Below are positions 16,216 through 22,982 of a DNA stretch of 34,036 nucleotides, one piece after another. Within the stretch, counting starts at the first letter, position 1. Each line of letters opens with the position of its first letter. The notes beneath the pieces were generated by a model. That model did not search any database, was not told the origin of the DNA, and saw only the letters and a program-made list of their open reading frames with translations. This DNA comes from Fimbriimonadaceae bacterium (lineage in GTDB: Bacteria > Armatimonadota > Fimbriimonadia > Fimbriimonadales > Fimbriimonadaceae): contig JAHBTC010000018.1 in NCBI GenBank assembly GCA_019638835.1, positions 1 to 34,036 of the forward strand. The letters are read 5' to 3'. The translations under genes and the position numbers were made by a program.

Positions 16216-16737
16216 TCAATCGATATGGGATATCATCTCAAGTGCCTTGATAGCAGCTTGAGCCACGGTCAACTCACTCCATCCGATCTCATGGTCGGAC
16301 AACATTTCCTCCAGAATCGCTAGGTCATCACGACTGCCCACCATACCTAGCGACTGACAACTCCAAAACCGGATTTCGGGGTATCTGGACTCTAGCTGGC
16401 TTCGAAGTAGAGGCTTAGTCTGAGACAAGCCAAGGTCACCGACGACTTCTGTGACAGCTGCTCTTACAGGAACTGTCAGCCACTGTTCTGTCAAAAGGTT
16501 TTCAAGTATCAAGCAGCATTTGCGATTGGCGATGATTCGCATTGAAAATATGATTGATAACTGAATATCTTCGCTCTCTTGATTGAACCTTCGAAACAAC
16601 ATATGTGATCGGGCTTTCTTTCCCAGACAGATGAGCGAGTTGAGCGTTCTTACCCTGTCGCCGTCAACGTTACTTGTACAAAATTCGCTTAAAAGGGATT
16701 TGTAATCCATCACCTGTCTTTGTAGCAGGCCGTACAT
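16216..16737 (-). CDS. HEAT-repeat-like protein, candidate orphan immunity protein
   Basis: A 173-aa, mostly helical soluble protein. Several short helix pairs follow one another, for example DRVRTLNSLICLGKKA, DIQLSIIFSMRIIANRK, VPVRAAVTEVVGDLGLSQ, PEIRFWSCQSLGMVGS and VAQAAIKALEMIS, the spacing expected of HEAT or armadillo-like repeats. Such small HEAT proteins are common as immunity proteins in polymorphic-toxin loci, but no toxin tip directly precedes this one: 231 bp with two hairpin repeats separate it from the upstream gene. The ATG at 16737 lies 5 bp after a hairpin repeat; an internal ATG at 16710 is also possible. Its local base composition is low (21 G or C in the 60 bases from 16501), unlike the flanking chromosome. 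Confidence 0.6.
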   Translation of the reverse strand: MYGLLQRQVMDYKSLLSEFCTSNVDGDRVRTLNSLICLGKKARSHMLFRRFNQESEDIQLSIIFSMRIIANRKCCLILENLLTEQWLTVPVRAAVTEVVGDLGLSQTKPLLRSQLESRYPEIRFWSCQSLGMVGSRDDLAILEEMLSDHEIGWSELTVAQAAIKALEMISHID

Positions 16738-16742
16738 TTTAT

Positions 16743-16767
16743 GCCTCAGCCCTCTCAGGGTTGAGGC
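16743..16767 (+). repeat. Island hairpin repeat, copy 1
   Basis: CCTCAGCCC (16744-16752) pairs with GGGTTGAGG (16758-16766) around TCTCA, flanked by ATG on the left and CTAC on the right. The same stem and the same flanks occur at 20180-20204, and an inverted copy at 16887-16911. It sits immediately upstream of the HEAT-like gene. Confidence 0.8.
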
Positions 16768-16886
16768 TACCCCGATGCGTCTCTAAAATTCAATTTCGCA
16801 AGGCGACCCCCGCATTGACACTCGCTTATCCTCATTAATCCTCCGCCCAATATCGTCATCAGTCGGCAAACATCTAGGTAGGCCTC

Positions 16887-16911
16887 GCCTCAACCCTACG
16901 AGGATTGAGGC
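16887..16911 (-). repeat. Island hairpin repeat, copy 2 (inverted)
   Basis: On the minus strand CCTCAATCC pairs with GGGTTGAGG around TCGTA, again preceded by ATG. Substitutions relative to the other copies keep the stem (A-T and T-G pairs replace G-T and C-G), which points to a conserved secondary structure rather than conserved primary sequence. Confidence 0.75.
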
Positions 16912-16968
16912 ATCTAAAGATGGACCACAACTAGTGAAGCACCGAGTTAACGCATAAAAGTTGTATGA

Positions 16969-17502
16969 TTAAGGTCTTTTGAATTCTTTGATGAAAACGA
17001 GTAACTCGTTACTTCGAGCTTCAATGTTCGCAAAGTCGTCCATCCAAGAACACTGTGAGGCTGTTCCGTCAAGTACTCGAAACTGTGCCAACTCGCCCAA
17101 AAGAACCTTCGCTGCATTTATTGACTTCTTATGGGAAGCAAATGCAGATAGCCATCGAAAGCCAGCAAAGCGCCAGACCCAATCGGGACTAGACAACCAT
17201 TCGTCTACGTGAGGCTCAGCGGAGTGCAATTTGCGACCTCCAGCCAAATCCAGTATTCGTATCGTTCTGCTGGCAGAAAAGGGCCAAAACCCTAGCGATT
17301 TAACATGTCGATCAAAAGCTGGAAGCCAGATCGGAAACACGGTTATTGCGACCAGCCACCAAACGCCTGGGGCTTCCTCACGGACAATGGCTTTAACAAG
17401 TTCACTTCCAGTTTCCTCTTCATAACTGTCTCTCAGCGAGACAACTGCTTGAAAACGATCCTGCGCATTATCAGAGTATAATTGGTCAAACTGCGATCCC
17501 AT
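16969..17502 (-). CDS. Unknown protein directly after Rhs tip 2, candidate immunity protein
   Basis: A 177-aa protein from the ATG at 17502 (MGSQFDQLYSDNAQDRFQAV). An in-frame start 54 bp upstream exists, but it would overlap the frame of the tip. The ATG is only 4 bp after the TAG that ends the alternative-frame tip at 17507, the spacing expected of a toxin-immunity pair. The sequence is helical and aromatic-rich (VWWLVAITVFPIWLPAF, PDWVWRFAGFRWLSAF) with repeated helices that could be HEAT-like, and has no signal peptide. No family is recognised. The assignment as immunity protein rests on position only. Confidence 0.6.
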   Translation of the reverse strand: MGSQFDQLYSDNAQDRFQAVVSLRDSYEEETGSELVKAIVREEAPGVWWLVAITVFPIWLPAFDRHVKSLGFWPFSASRTIRILDLAGGRKLHSAEPHVDEWLSSPDWVWRFAGFRWLSAFASHKKSINAAKVLLGELAQFRVLDGTASQCSWMDDFANIEARSNELLVFIKEFKRP

Positions 17503-17506
17503 TTTG

Positions 17507-18348
17507 CTACAAACCCACAGATGCTGCGGCACAACCAGCTTCGTTGTAAAAGGCAAGACAGCTTGTGCATGGATTCTCTTGCCCCCCTCCGCATAGTCTC
17601 ACACAATAATCGTCCAAATATTTGCAACCCCCTTGACGAATCTTGTCACATAACACTTTACACCACTTTCGCTGCGCCTTTACGAAGATCCCGCGACGTC
17701 TTGAGCGCATGCACATGTCTTGACATGCAGCACTGCCAGGATCTGTAAATGATCCAAATGGAAACTCAGGGCTTATTGCGCATAGAGGCGGTATTATAAT
17801 TGGGACCGGAGGCGGCGGTGTGAGGCGCGGTGGGGTAAGATTGCTATCGTCACAAATGATCGTGGAACCAGAGTACGCTTACAGGCCTCACATATTTCTC
17901 TATTTGAAAGTCTGAGGCCCTCTTTATATCGCAAATACATGTAACAATCAAAGAATTTATGAGCTTTGCCTAGCCCCGAGGCATCACCGATAAGCACCGG
18001 CGATTCATTGCAATATCCATATGCAGTTTCTTCAGGCCACAGCGGATCCACTGTCATCCACCTGGACAGATCAGCCCGGTATGTCCTTGCCTGCACAAAT
18101 AACATGGTCAGAGTATCTCGGAAGTAGCCAAGCGTGCCCACGAAGCCCCACGGGCTTGGGTTCGTTCCTGTGCTCGTCCTGACCTCGCCAAACGGCCAGC
18201 ACTTGGTGGTCGAAGTCACGTTGCCGGACGCGTCAGTGGTCTTGATTACGCTTCCAAGCGTGTCAGCGACATAGCGGGTCACGGTGCCACCACGGTTCTC
18301 TTGAACCATTCGTCCGTTCACCGTCGCATATGTCACTGACATCGGCAT
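17507..18348 (-). pseudogene. Rhs core with C-terminal tip 2, apparently frameshifted
   Basis: The first part (18348 to about 17880) opens MPMSVTYATVNGRMVQENRG, carries the WPFG.VRTSTGTNPS segment and the core ARTYRADLSRWMTVDPLW (residues 87-104), and ends in GDASGL, a variant of the DPSGL junction after which Rhs tips begin. The tip starts AHKFFDCYMYLRYKEG and has CEAC at 153-156. In that frame translation runs into arginine-rich sequence and stops at 17794. A shift of -1 in 17800-17880 instead opens a frame through a proline-rich stretch (LTPPRLTPPPPVP) and a Cys-rich region (DMC, WCKVLC, CKYLDDYCVRLC, PCTSC) to TAG at 17507, 4 bp before the next gene. It is either a disrupted toxin or a sequence error. 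Confidence 0.72.
18003..18348 (-). repeat. Rhs-core direct repeat, copy B
   Basis: About 345 bp coding for the Rhs core of module 2. It is closely similar at DNA level to 19221-19566, including long identical runs, and both copies stop abruptly at the ATG CCG ATG start. Similarity ends again just after the DPLWP codons, where tips diverge. Such repeats are natural sites for homologous exchange of tips. Confidence 0.8.
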
Positions 18349-18472
18349 GATTAGCTGTACTCTCCTAGATAATCCGTCTCATCCCAATCCAACGGGAACG
18401 CCGATAAACAGTCTTGAGGGAGGCAGGAATGCTTAATGGAGTACAACGAGTTTTTTGATACGTGGCCACTTG

Positions 18473-18838
18473 TTAAGTTCGTCCTTCGTAAACATAATAG
18501 ATTATACTGGACTCTTCGTACAGCAAGATAAGTGTCGGCATTCTTAAGTACATGTAAACCTTTCCTCGGGCATGCGGGACAGGGTCAGGGTCAAATGAAT
18601 CTTCAATCTTGGCGCGTTCTATAGAATTGAACTCACTGCGAGTCAGGATTCTGGTAGGAGGACCCAAGGTAGAGGAAACCTTGGTTTCAGGTTGATTAAG
18701 TAGACGGGATGCTTGGTCTGTTAAGGATGAAGTGTCCATTAAATGAGACACTACGACCATACACATGCCGCCAACGAGCGACGCTACGATCAGGAGTACA
18801 GCTACTTGATACATCTGGGTGGGGCTAAGTCGTGACAT
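18473..18838 (-). CDS. Small membrane-anchored protein directly after Rhs tip 1, candidate immunity protein
   Basis: A 121-aa protein from the ATG at 18838 (a TTG just upstream at 18841 is the alternative), 5 bp after the TAA of the tip 1 gene, with AGG from that stop region as a possible ribosome-binding site. One transmembrane helix near the N-terminus (VAVLLIVASLVGGMCMVVVS, about residues 12-31) is followed by a soluble domain of about 85 residues ending YMYLRMPTLILLYEESSIIY. The topology, a membrane anchor and a small outer domain, would fit an immunity protein against a membrane-acting tip, and tip 1 does have hydrophobic segments. No family is recognised; SmpA/OmlA-like lipoprotein folds are a distant alternative. 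Confidence 0.6.
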   Translation of the reverse strand: MSRLSPTQMYQVAVLLIVASLVGGMCMVVVSHLMDTSSLTDQASRLLNQPETKVSSTLGPPTRILTRSEFNSIERAKIEDSFDPDPVPHARGKVYMYLRMPTLILLYEESSIIYYVYEGRT

Positions 18839-18843
18839 CAACT

Positions 18844-19566
18844 TTACCTAAGGATGAGAAAGCAGCAACTTTTACAGTATGATTCCGCAAATGGGGGCCA
18901 GAGTTTTACAAAGGTAGGCATAGACAAGCCACAGCCAGTGCCTACTGTATTTGCCCAGATATCTCGCCAGTCACAATCGCTCATCGGAGGGCACTCCGAC
19001 GCCCACGGAGAAAGCAACGCGCACCATGGCAAGTACGCAGTGAGTAAGCATGTGGCCATGCAATGTCCAATGTCATCATTCGGCCAGGGATAGATATCTC
19101 TCGCATATAAGTTGTATAGGTAGTAGGCGGCGGCAGCACAACTCAAAAGTCCAGCGGTGATCAATGCAATTAATGGGAGCAGCCCCAGCAGGCCGGAAGG
19201 ATCAGAGAGAAGTGCAGGCCGATTGGCTACGTACGCGTAAACGCATTCATCCGGCCACAGCGGATCAACCGTCATCCACCTCGACAGATCGGCTCGATAC
19301 GTCCTCGCTCTTACATAGAGCCTCGTCAGCGTGTCCTCGAAGTAACCAAGTGTGCCAACGAAGCCCCAAGAGCTCGGGTTAGTGCCGGTACTCGTTCTGA
19401 CCCCGCCAAACGGCCAATACTTGGTCGTCGAAGTCACGTTGCCTGAAGCATCAAGAGTTTTAATGACACTTCCAAGAGTGTCAGCCACATAATGAGTCAC
19501 GACTCCACCACGGTTCTCTTGAACCATCCGTCCATTCACCGTCGCATACGTCACTGACATCGGCAT
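18844..19566 (-). CDS. Rhs core with C-terminal tip 1 (hydrophobic, Cys-rich)
   Basis: A 240-aa product: Rhs core (residues 1-126) with VTYATVNGRMVQENRGG, YVADTLGSVIKTLDASGNVT, ARTYRADLSRWMTVDPLWPD (87-106) and the junction SDPSGL (121-126), then a 114-residue tip. The tip opens with a hydrophobic segment (LGLLPLIALITAGLLSCAAA) and continues with paired cysteines (CMATC, WC, EC, DC, GC, CKSCC). There is no N-terminal Rhs shell, secretion domain or signal peptide, so as it stands the module is an orphan tip that would need to recombine with a full-length rhs gene elsewhere. It starts 14 bp after the gene at 19581 and is followed within 5 bp by a small membrane protein. Tip activity is unknown. 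Confidence 0.8.
   Translation of the reverse strand: MPMSVTYATVNGRMVQENRGGVVTHYVADTLGSVIKTLDASGNVTSTTKYWPFGGVRTSTGTNPSSWGFVGTLGYFEDTLTRLYVRARTYRADLSRWMTVDPLWPDECVYAYVANRPALLSDPSGLLGLLPLIALITAGLLSCAAAAYYLYNLYARDIYPWPNDDIGHCMATCLLTAYLPWCALLSPWASECPPMSDCDWRDIWANTVGTGCGLSMPTFVKLWPPFAESYCKSCCFLILR
19221..19566 (-). repeat. Rhs-core direct repeat, copy A
   Basis: The partner of 18003-18348 in the same orientation, 1218 bp away. Many differences are at third codon positions, so both copies appear to have been under protein-level selection as parts of working rhs genes before or since duplication. Confidence 0.8.
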
Positions 19567-19580
19567 ATTAACTGTGCTCG

Positions 19581-20111
19581 TTAGCTTCCGGCAGTCTCCT
19601 TGTGAGGCTCTATGGTATTACAGACGTCCTTCCAATAGTGATCCCAGGACGGAATCGCTAAGTCTTCAAAGCATTCCGCGCAGAAAGATACGTATCGACA
19701 AACGACGCCCACCTGACTTGCGCTCCCCGATACTACGACGGACTGTACCAAAGCACCTTGAATTGATCCCAGGGAATAAAGACCACAGCCCTTAACCCCC
19801 CGACCAATCCGCCATCGTGTATCGGTTTCCACGGTCATCAAGAAAGGTAGAAACAACATGCCGAGCGACGGGGAGAAAGTACTCGCAGAGACTCGTCTCA
19901 ACCAATCCATAGGTTCATTATTTGTAACGAGACCGGTGAGCCAATCTAGTTCCTCCTTATACTCCCAAGGTACTCTTTGCGGACCACGCATACGCTCGAT
20001 CTCATCGATTCGACTACTTGCTACCCTTTTGAGGGAGTCTATAGTAGGGAATCCGAAGGCAGCCATTATTTCATGCGAGAGACAGTTGTTGCTACTTACA
20101 TGGTCAGTCAT
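19581..20111 (-). CDS. Unknown protein at the upstream end of the Rhs island
   Basis: A 176-aa protein from the ATG at 20111, with GAGG 8-9 nt upstream. A longer frame to 20213 exists but would run through the hairpin repeat at 20180-20204. No signal peptide. It has a helical N-terminal half (TIDSLKRVASSRIDEIERM, EYKEELDWLTGLV) and a C-terminal half with mixed strands and several cysteines (CRYVSFCAECFEDL). No family is recognised. It ends 14 bp before the tip 1 module and no Rhs tip precedes it. It may be an immunity gene that lost its toxin, or a regulator of the island. Confidence 0.55.
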   Translation of the reverse strand: MTDHVSSNNCLSHEIMAAFGFPTIDSLKRVASSRIDEIERMRGPQRVPWEYKEELDWLTGLVTNNEPMDWLRRVSASTFSPSLGMLFLPFLMTVETDTRWRIGRGVKGCGLYSLGSIQGALVQSVVVSGSASQVGVVCRYVSFCAECFEDLAIPSWDHYWKDVCNTIEPHKETAGS

Positions 20112-20179
20112 TGATCGGTTCCTCGGTAGCACTACTTTCGTATCAAAGTGGGAAAGGAAACGGCATGCCGCACTGTTAT

Positions 20180-20204
20180 GCCTCAGCCCTCTTCGGGTTG
20201 AGGC
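20180..20204 (+). repeat. Island hairpin repeat, copy 3, at the island border
   Basis: CCTCAGCCC (20181-20189) pairs with GGGTTGAGG (20195-20203) around TCTTC, preceded by TTATG and followed by CTAC, as in copy 1. It lies 54 bp from the stop of the response-regulator gene, just where base composition changes, so it marks the right edge of the island. On the minus strand there is no U-tract, so it is not a typical terminator. Confidence 0.8.
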
Positions 20205-20257
20205 TACTTCCACTCAAATTGTAACATCAAATGATCGAAACAGCGACCAAGGATAGA

Positions 20258-21439
20258 TCAAGCCGCCGAGCGCAGGTCCGACGGTAGGTGCCGCACGGTC
20301 AGTTCCTCGTCACCGCGAGAGGCAAGCGCGACCGCGTACTCCATCGCGTTTTCCAGTTCCCGAACGTTGCCGGGCCACGGATAGGCTTCGAGAGCCCGCG
20401 CCGCCTCAGAAGATACTGAAACAAGGACGCGATCATTCGCTTCGCTCGCCCGCGCGAGGAAGTATTCCGCAAGCGGCACGATGTCTTCCGTTCGCTCGCG
20501 CAAGGCAGGCAGTCGAATCTCGATCACCCGCAATCGGTACATCAGGTCTAGGCGGAACTCGCCCGCGTCCACCTGGGCTTGCAGGTTCCGGTTGGTCGCC
20601 GTCACCAGCCGCACGTCCACCTTGGTCGGTGCGGTCGCCCCCAGTCGTTCAAAAGTGCGCTCCTGCAACACGCGCAGAAGTTTGATCTGAGTCAGCATCG
20701 GGATGTCGCCGATCTCATCCAGGAAAAGCGTTCCTCCGTCCGCCATTTCGAACCGACCAGCCTTCGCGTTGTCCGCCCCCGTGAATGCGCCCTTTTCAAA
20801 TCCGAAGAGTTCACTCTCCAGAAGCGTATCCGGTAGTGCGGCACAACTCACCGCCACGAACGGGCCGCTGGCTCGGGGTGACAACTGGTGAATCCGGTTC
20901 GCCACGACTTCCTTTCCTGTGCCACTTTCCCCAGTGATGAGGACGGAGGCGCGGGAGTCGGCGACCTGTTGCACCGTTTCATCAATCTGGGCCATAGCCT
21001 CGCTGCGATAGATGAACCGTCCTTTCGGGTCGGCGGACTTTGCGGCGGCACGGGGTTTGGTGCTCGGCGTCCCCGTTGAATCCATCGCCGCTTGCATCAC
21101 GCGCTTCAAATGGTCCAGATCGAACGGCTTCGTGATATATTCGAAGGCACCCTTTCGGATCGCCGACACTGCCTGGGGGATCGTGCCGAACGCCGTCATG
21201 ATGACGACGGGCAACTCCGGCCACTGACTGCCGATGGTTTCTTGCAACTGATAGCCGCTCATCCCTGGCATCGTGACATCGGTCAAAACGGCACTAAAGC
21301 CTCCCTTCTCCAATGTCGCGAGCGCTTCGTGGGCGTCTTCGGCGGTCACCGCTACCCAGCCTTCACGGTCGAAAGCAACCTGAAGGATGCGGCGGATGTT
21401 CACTTCGTCGTCAACGATGAGGATGCGCTTCTTGCTCAT
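20258..21439 (-). CDS. Sigma-54 activator of NtrC type lacking a DNA-binding domain
   Basis: A response regulator that should drive sigma-54 RNA polymerase. Receiver domain (1-120): acidic pocket DD at 10-11, phospho-acceptor Asp54 in LTDVTMPG, Lys104 in YITKPF. AAA+ domain (about 140-375): Walker A GESGTGKE (170-177), the sigma-54 contact loop GAFTGA (217-222), Walker [11 protein letters not shown] (236-245), and the arginine-containing [11 protein letters not shown]. After [19 protein letters not shown] the protein stops at residue 393 with a short tail ([10 protein letters not shown]); the usual C-terminal Fis-type helix-turn-helix is absent. It overlaps the histidine kinase by 4 bp (ATGA). 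The closest known parallel is FlgR of epsilonproteobacteria, which controls flagellar genes without DNA binding. Confidence 0.94.
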   Translation of the reverse strand: MSKKRILIVDDEVNIRRILQVAFDREGWVAVTAEDAHEALATLEKGGFSAVLTDVTMPGMSGYQLQETIGSQWPELPVVIMTAFGTIPQAVSAIRKGAFEYITKPFDLDHLKRVMQAAMDSTGTPSTKPRAAAKSADPKGRFIYRSEAMAQIDETVQQVADSRASVLITGESGTGKEVVANRIHQLSPRASGPFVAVSCAALPDTLLESELFGFEKGAFTGADNAKAGRFEMADGGTLFLDEIGDIPMLTQIKLLRVLQERTFERLGATAPTKVDVRLVTATNRNLQAQVDAGEFRLDLMYRLRVIEIRLPALRERTEDIVPLAEYFLARASEANDRVLVSVSSEAARALEAYPWPGNVRELENAMEYAVALASRGDEELTVRHLPSDLRSAA

Positions 21440-22938
21440 GATTCGATGGGGGTTGCGGGCGTGCGAACGAGCCGCACATCAAAAGTGGTTCCTTGGCCGG
21501 GATGCGAAATGACCTCTATTTCGCCGCCGTGGGCGTCTACGATCTTCCGGGCGGTGGATAGGCCAAGCCCGGTGCCGTGAGGTTTGGTGGTGAAGAACGG
21601 TGAGAACAACTGGCCGATCTGGCCCTCATCCATGCCAATTCCCGAATCTTGAACGCTAAATCCGTCCGGCCGTAACGTGAGAACCACCGATGAACCGGGG
21701 CGGCTGGCTTCCCGCGCATTGCGCACGAGATTCAACATCACCTGTTGGATGCGTCCGGCATCCATCGGTTTGGTGGGAAGCGCATCGCTCAGAACAATTG
21801 AAAGGTTCTTGTCTTCTTCGTCGTATGCGGGCTTTTCGAGCCGTTCCACGCGTTGAGCGATGCTGCCCAGATCGCAGGGTTCGAGGTTCAACTCAATCGG
21901 CCGGGCAAACTCGAGGAAGCTCTCGCATAGTCCATTGAGACGGAGCGTTTCGTCTTCGATCACGGCGCCCATTTCGGCGGCCATATCGGGGGACGTGCGG
22001 ATCATCTGTGCGGCGGAACGGATCCCTGTGAGCGGGTTGCGAATCTCATGGGCGATGGCGGCGGTCATTTGCCCGATTTCGGCGAGGCGACGAACCCTGG
22101 CCATCTCTCTCTGGGCGTGGACGTGTTCGCTCACTTCTTGGACTGTGAGCACAACACTACCGTTGCTTAGAGCGACCGCATAGAGCGTCCAGGTGCGGTC
22201 GGATCGAGAATCGAACACCCGTGCCGTCCGGACGCCTCCGGACTGGAGAGTGGCGGTCGCCATCTTGTCCACGACCTCGTTGAAGCCGGGGGCGCGCGAA
22301 ACGGACGAAAGGAGTAGATCGGTCTGCCGGTTGCGGTCGATGATGCGACCTTCACCGTCAATCACCATGACTGCCGCGCCAATCGAATCCATCACGCCGC
22401 GTAAGGTTTCGTTGCGCAGTTCGGCTTTGTCAAGCGCGTTCTGGGCGTCGTTCATCAGGTGCGCGTTGGCAATGGCAAGGGCGATCAACGAGGCAAACGC
22501 TTGGGCCTTCGAGAGGTCGTTGTCATTGAACTCATCTTCGTCAGCGCTGCGGGAGAGATTGAGAACGCCAACGGGTCGGTTTTCCGGATCAATTAGTGGG
22601 ATGACCATCGCGCTGGCGACAGTTCCATCGGGCCCCTGTCCTAATGTGGATTGCCCGACAACGATGCGGGCCTTGCGCTCCGCGAGGGCACGGCCGGCAA
22701 TCCCACTATCGAATTCAATGATGGAATCGGAAGGCATCAAAGCGAGGCGGCCGGTTTTGGCCCGGAGCATGAACAAGTCATCCTCGTTGCGCAAAAAGAC
22801 CGAAGCCCCAGAAGCATGAAAGCCGAGGGCGCACTTCTCCAGCGTGACTTCTAAGAACACTTGAAGTCCGCCTTCTCGCATGGGCGTGAGGTCGAACAGC
22901 CCCCAGAGATTCGTTTCGGTTTGCTCCACCTGCGCCAT
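21436..22938 (-). CDS. Cytoplasmic GAF-PAS sensor histidine kinase
   Basis: The 500-aa partner of the sigma-54 activator. No transmembrane helix or signal peptide, so it senses an internal signal. Order: GAF domain (about 25-165), PAS-like domain (about 178-270, with VMDSIGAAVMVIDGEGRIID), HisKA with H-box AIAHEIRNPLTG and phospho-acceptor His297, then the HATPase_c domain with N-box NLVRNAREAS (Asn407), G1 DSGIGM (431-436), F-box FSPFFTTK and G2 GTGLGL (455-460). The arrangement resembles NtrB and FlgS type kinases. The stop overlaps the regulator start by 4 bp. The start ATG at 22938 faces the divergent cation transporter across 44 bp. The signal is unknown. Confidence 0.94.
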   Translation of the reverse strand: MAQVEQTETNLWGLFDLTPMREGGLQVFLEVTLEKCALGFHASGASVFLRNEDDLFMLRAKTGRLALMPSDSIIEFDSGIAGRALAERKARIVVGQSTLGQGPDGTVASAMVIPLIDPENRPVGVLNLSRSADEDEFNDNDLSKAQAFASLIALAIANAHLMNDAQNALDKAELRNETLRGVMDSIGAAVMVIDGEGRIIDRNRQTDLLLSSVSRAPGFNEVVDKMATATLQSGGVRTARVFDSRSDRTWTLYAVALSNGSVVLTVQEVSEHVHAQREMARVRRLAEIGQMTAAIAHEIRNPLTGIRSAAQMIRTSPDMAAEMGAVIEDETLRLNGLCESFLEFARPIELNLEPCDLGSIAQRVERLEKPAYDEEDKNLSIVLSDALPTKPMDAGRIQQVMLNLVRNAREASRPGSSVVLTLRPDGFSVQDSGIGMDEGQIGQLFSPFFTTKPHGTGLGLSTARKIVDAHGGEIEVISHPGQGTTFDVRLVRTPATPIES

Positions 22939-22982
22939 CCCCGTGGTTTATCTTCGGCAGGTTGGTGCGCCCCGGTTAGGCT

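Larger units (their letters stand above)
16738..16968. other. Gap inside the Rhs island holding two hairpin repeats
   Basis: 231 bp with no supported gene between two candidate immunity genes. It contains two inverted copies of the island hairpin repeat (16743-16767 and 16887-16911) and is otherwise AT-rich and unremarkable. A lost toxin tip could have stood here, but nothing Rhs-like remains. Confidence 0.5.

Noticed and set aside
17790-17880. Programmed -1 frameshifting in tip 2
   Set aside because: No slippery heptamer followed by a pseudoknot was seen; a simple one-base deletion or sequence error is the simpler reading, so it is kept only as an alternative.
16743-20204. Hairpin repeats as integron attC sites
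   Set aside because: The stems contain GTTGAGG/CCTCAAC, which resembles but does not match the GTTRRRY core, the elements are too short, and no integrase is visible.
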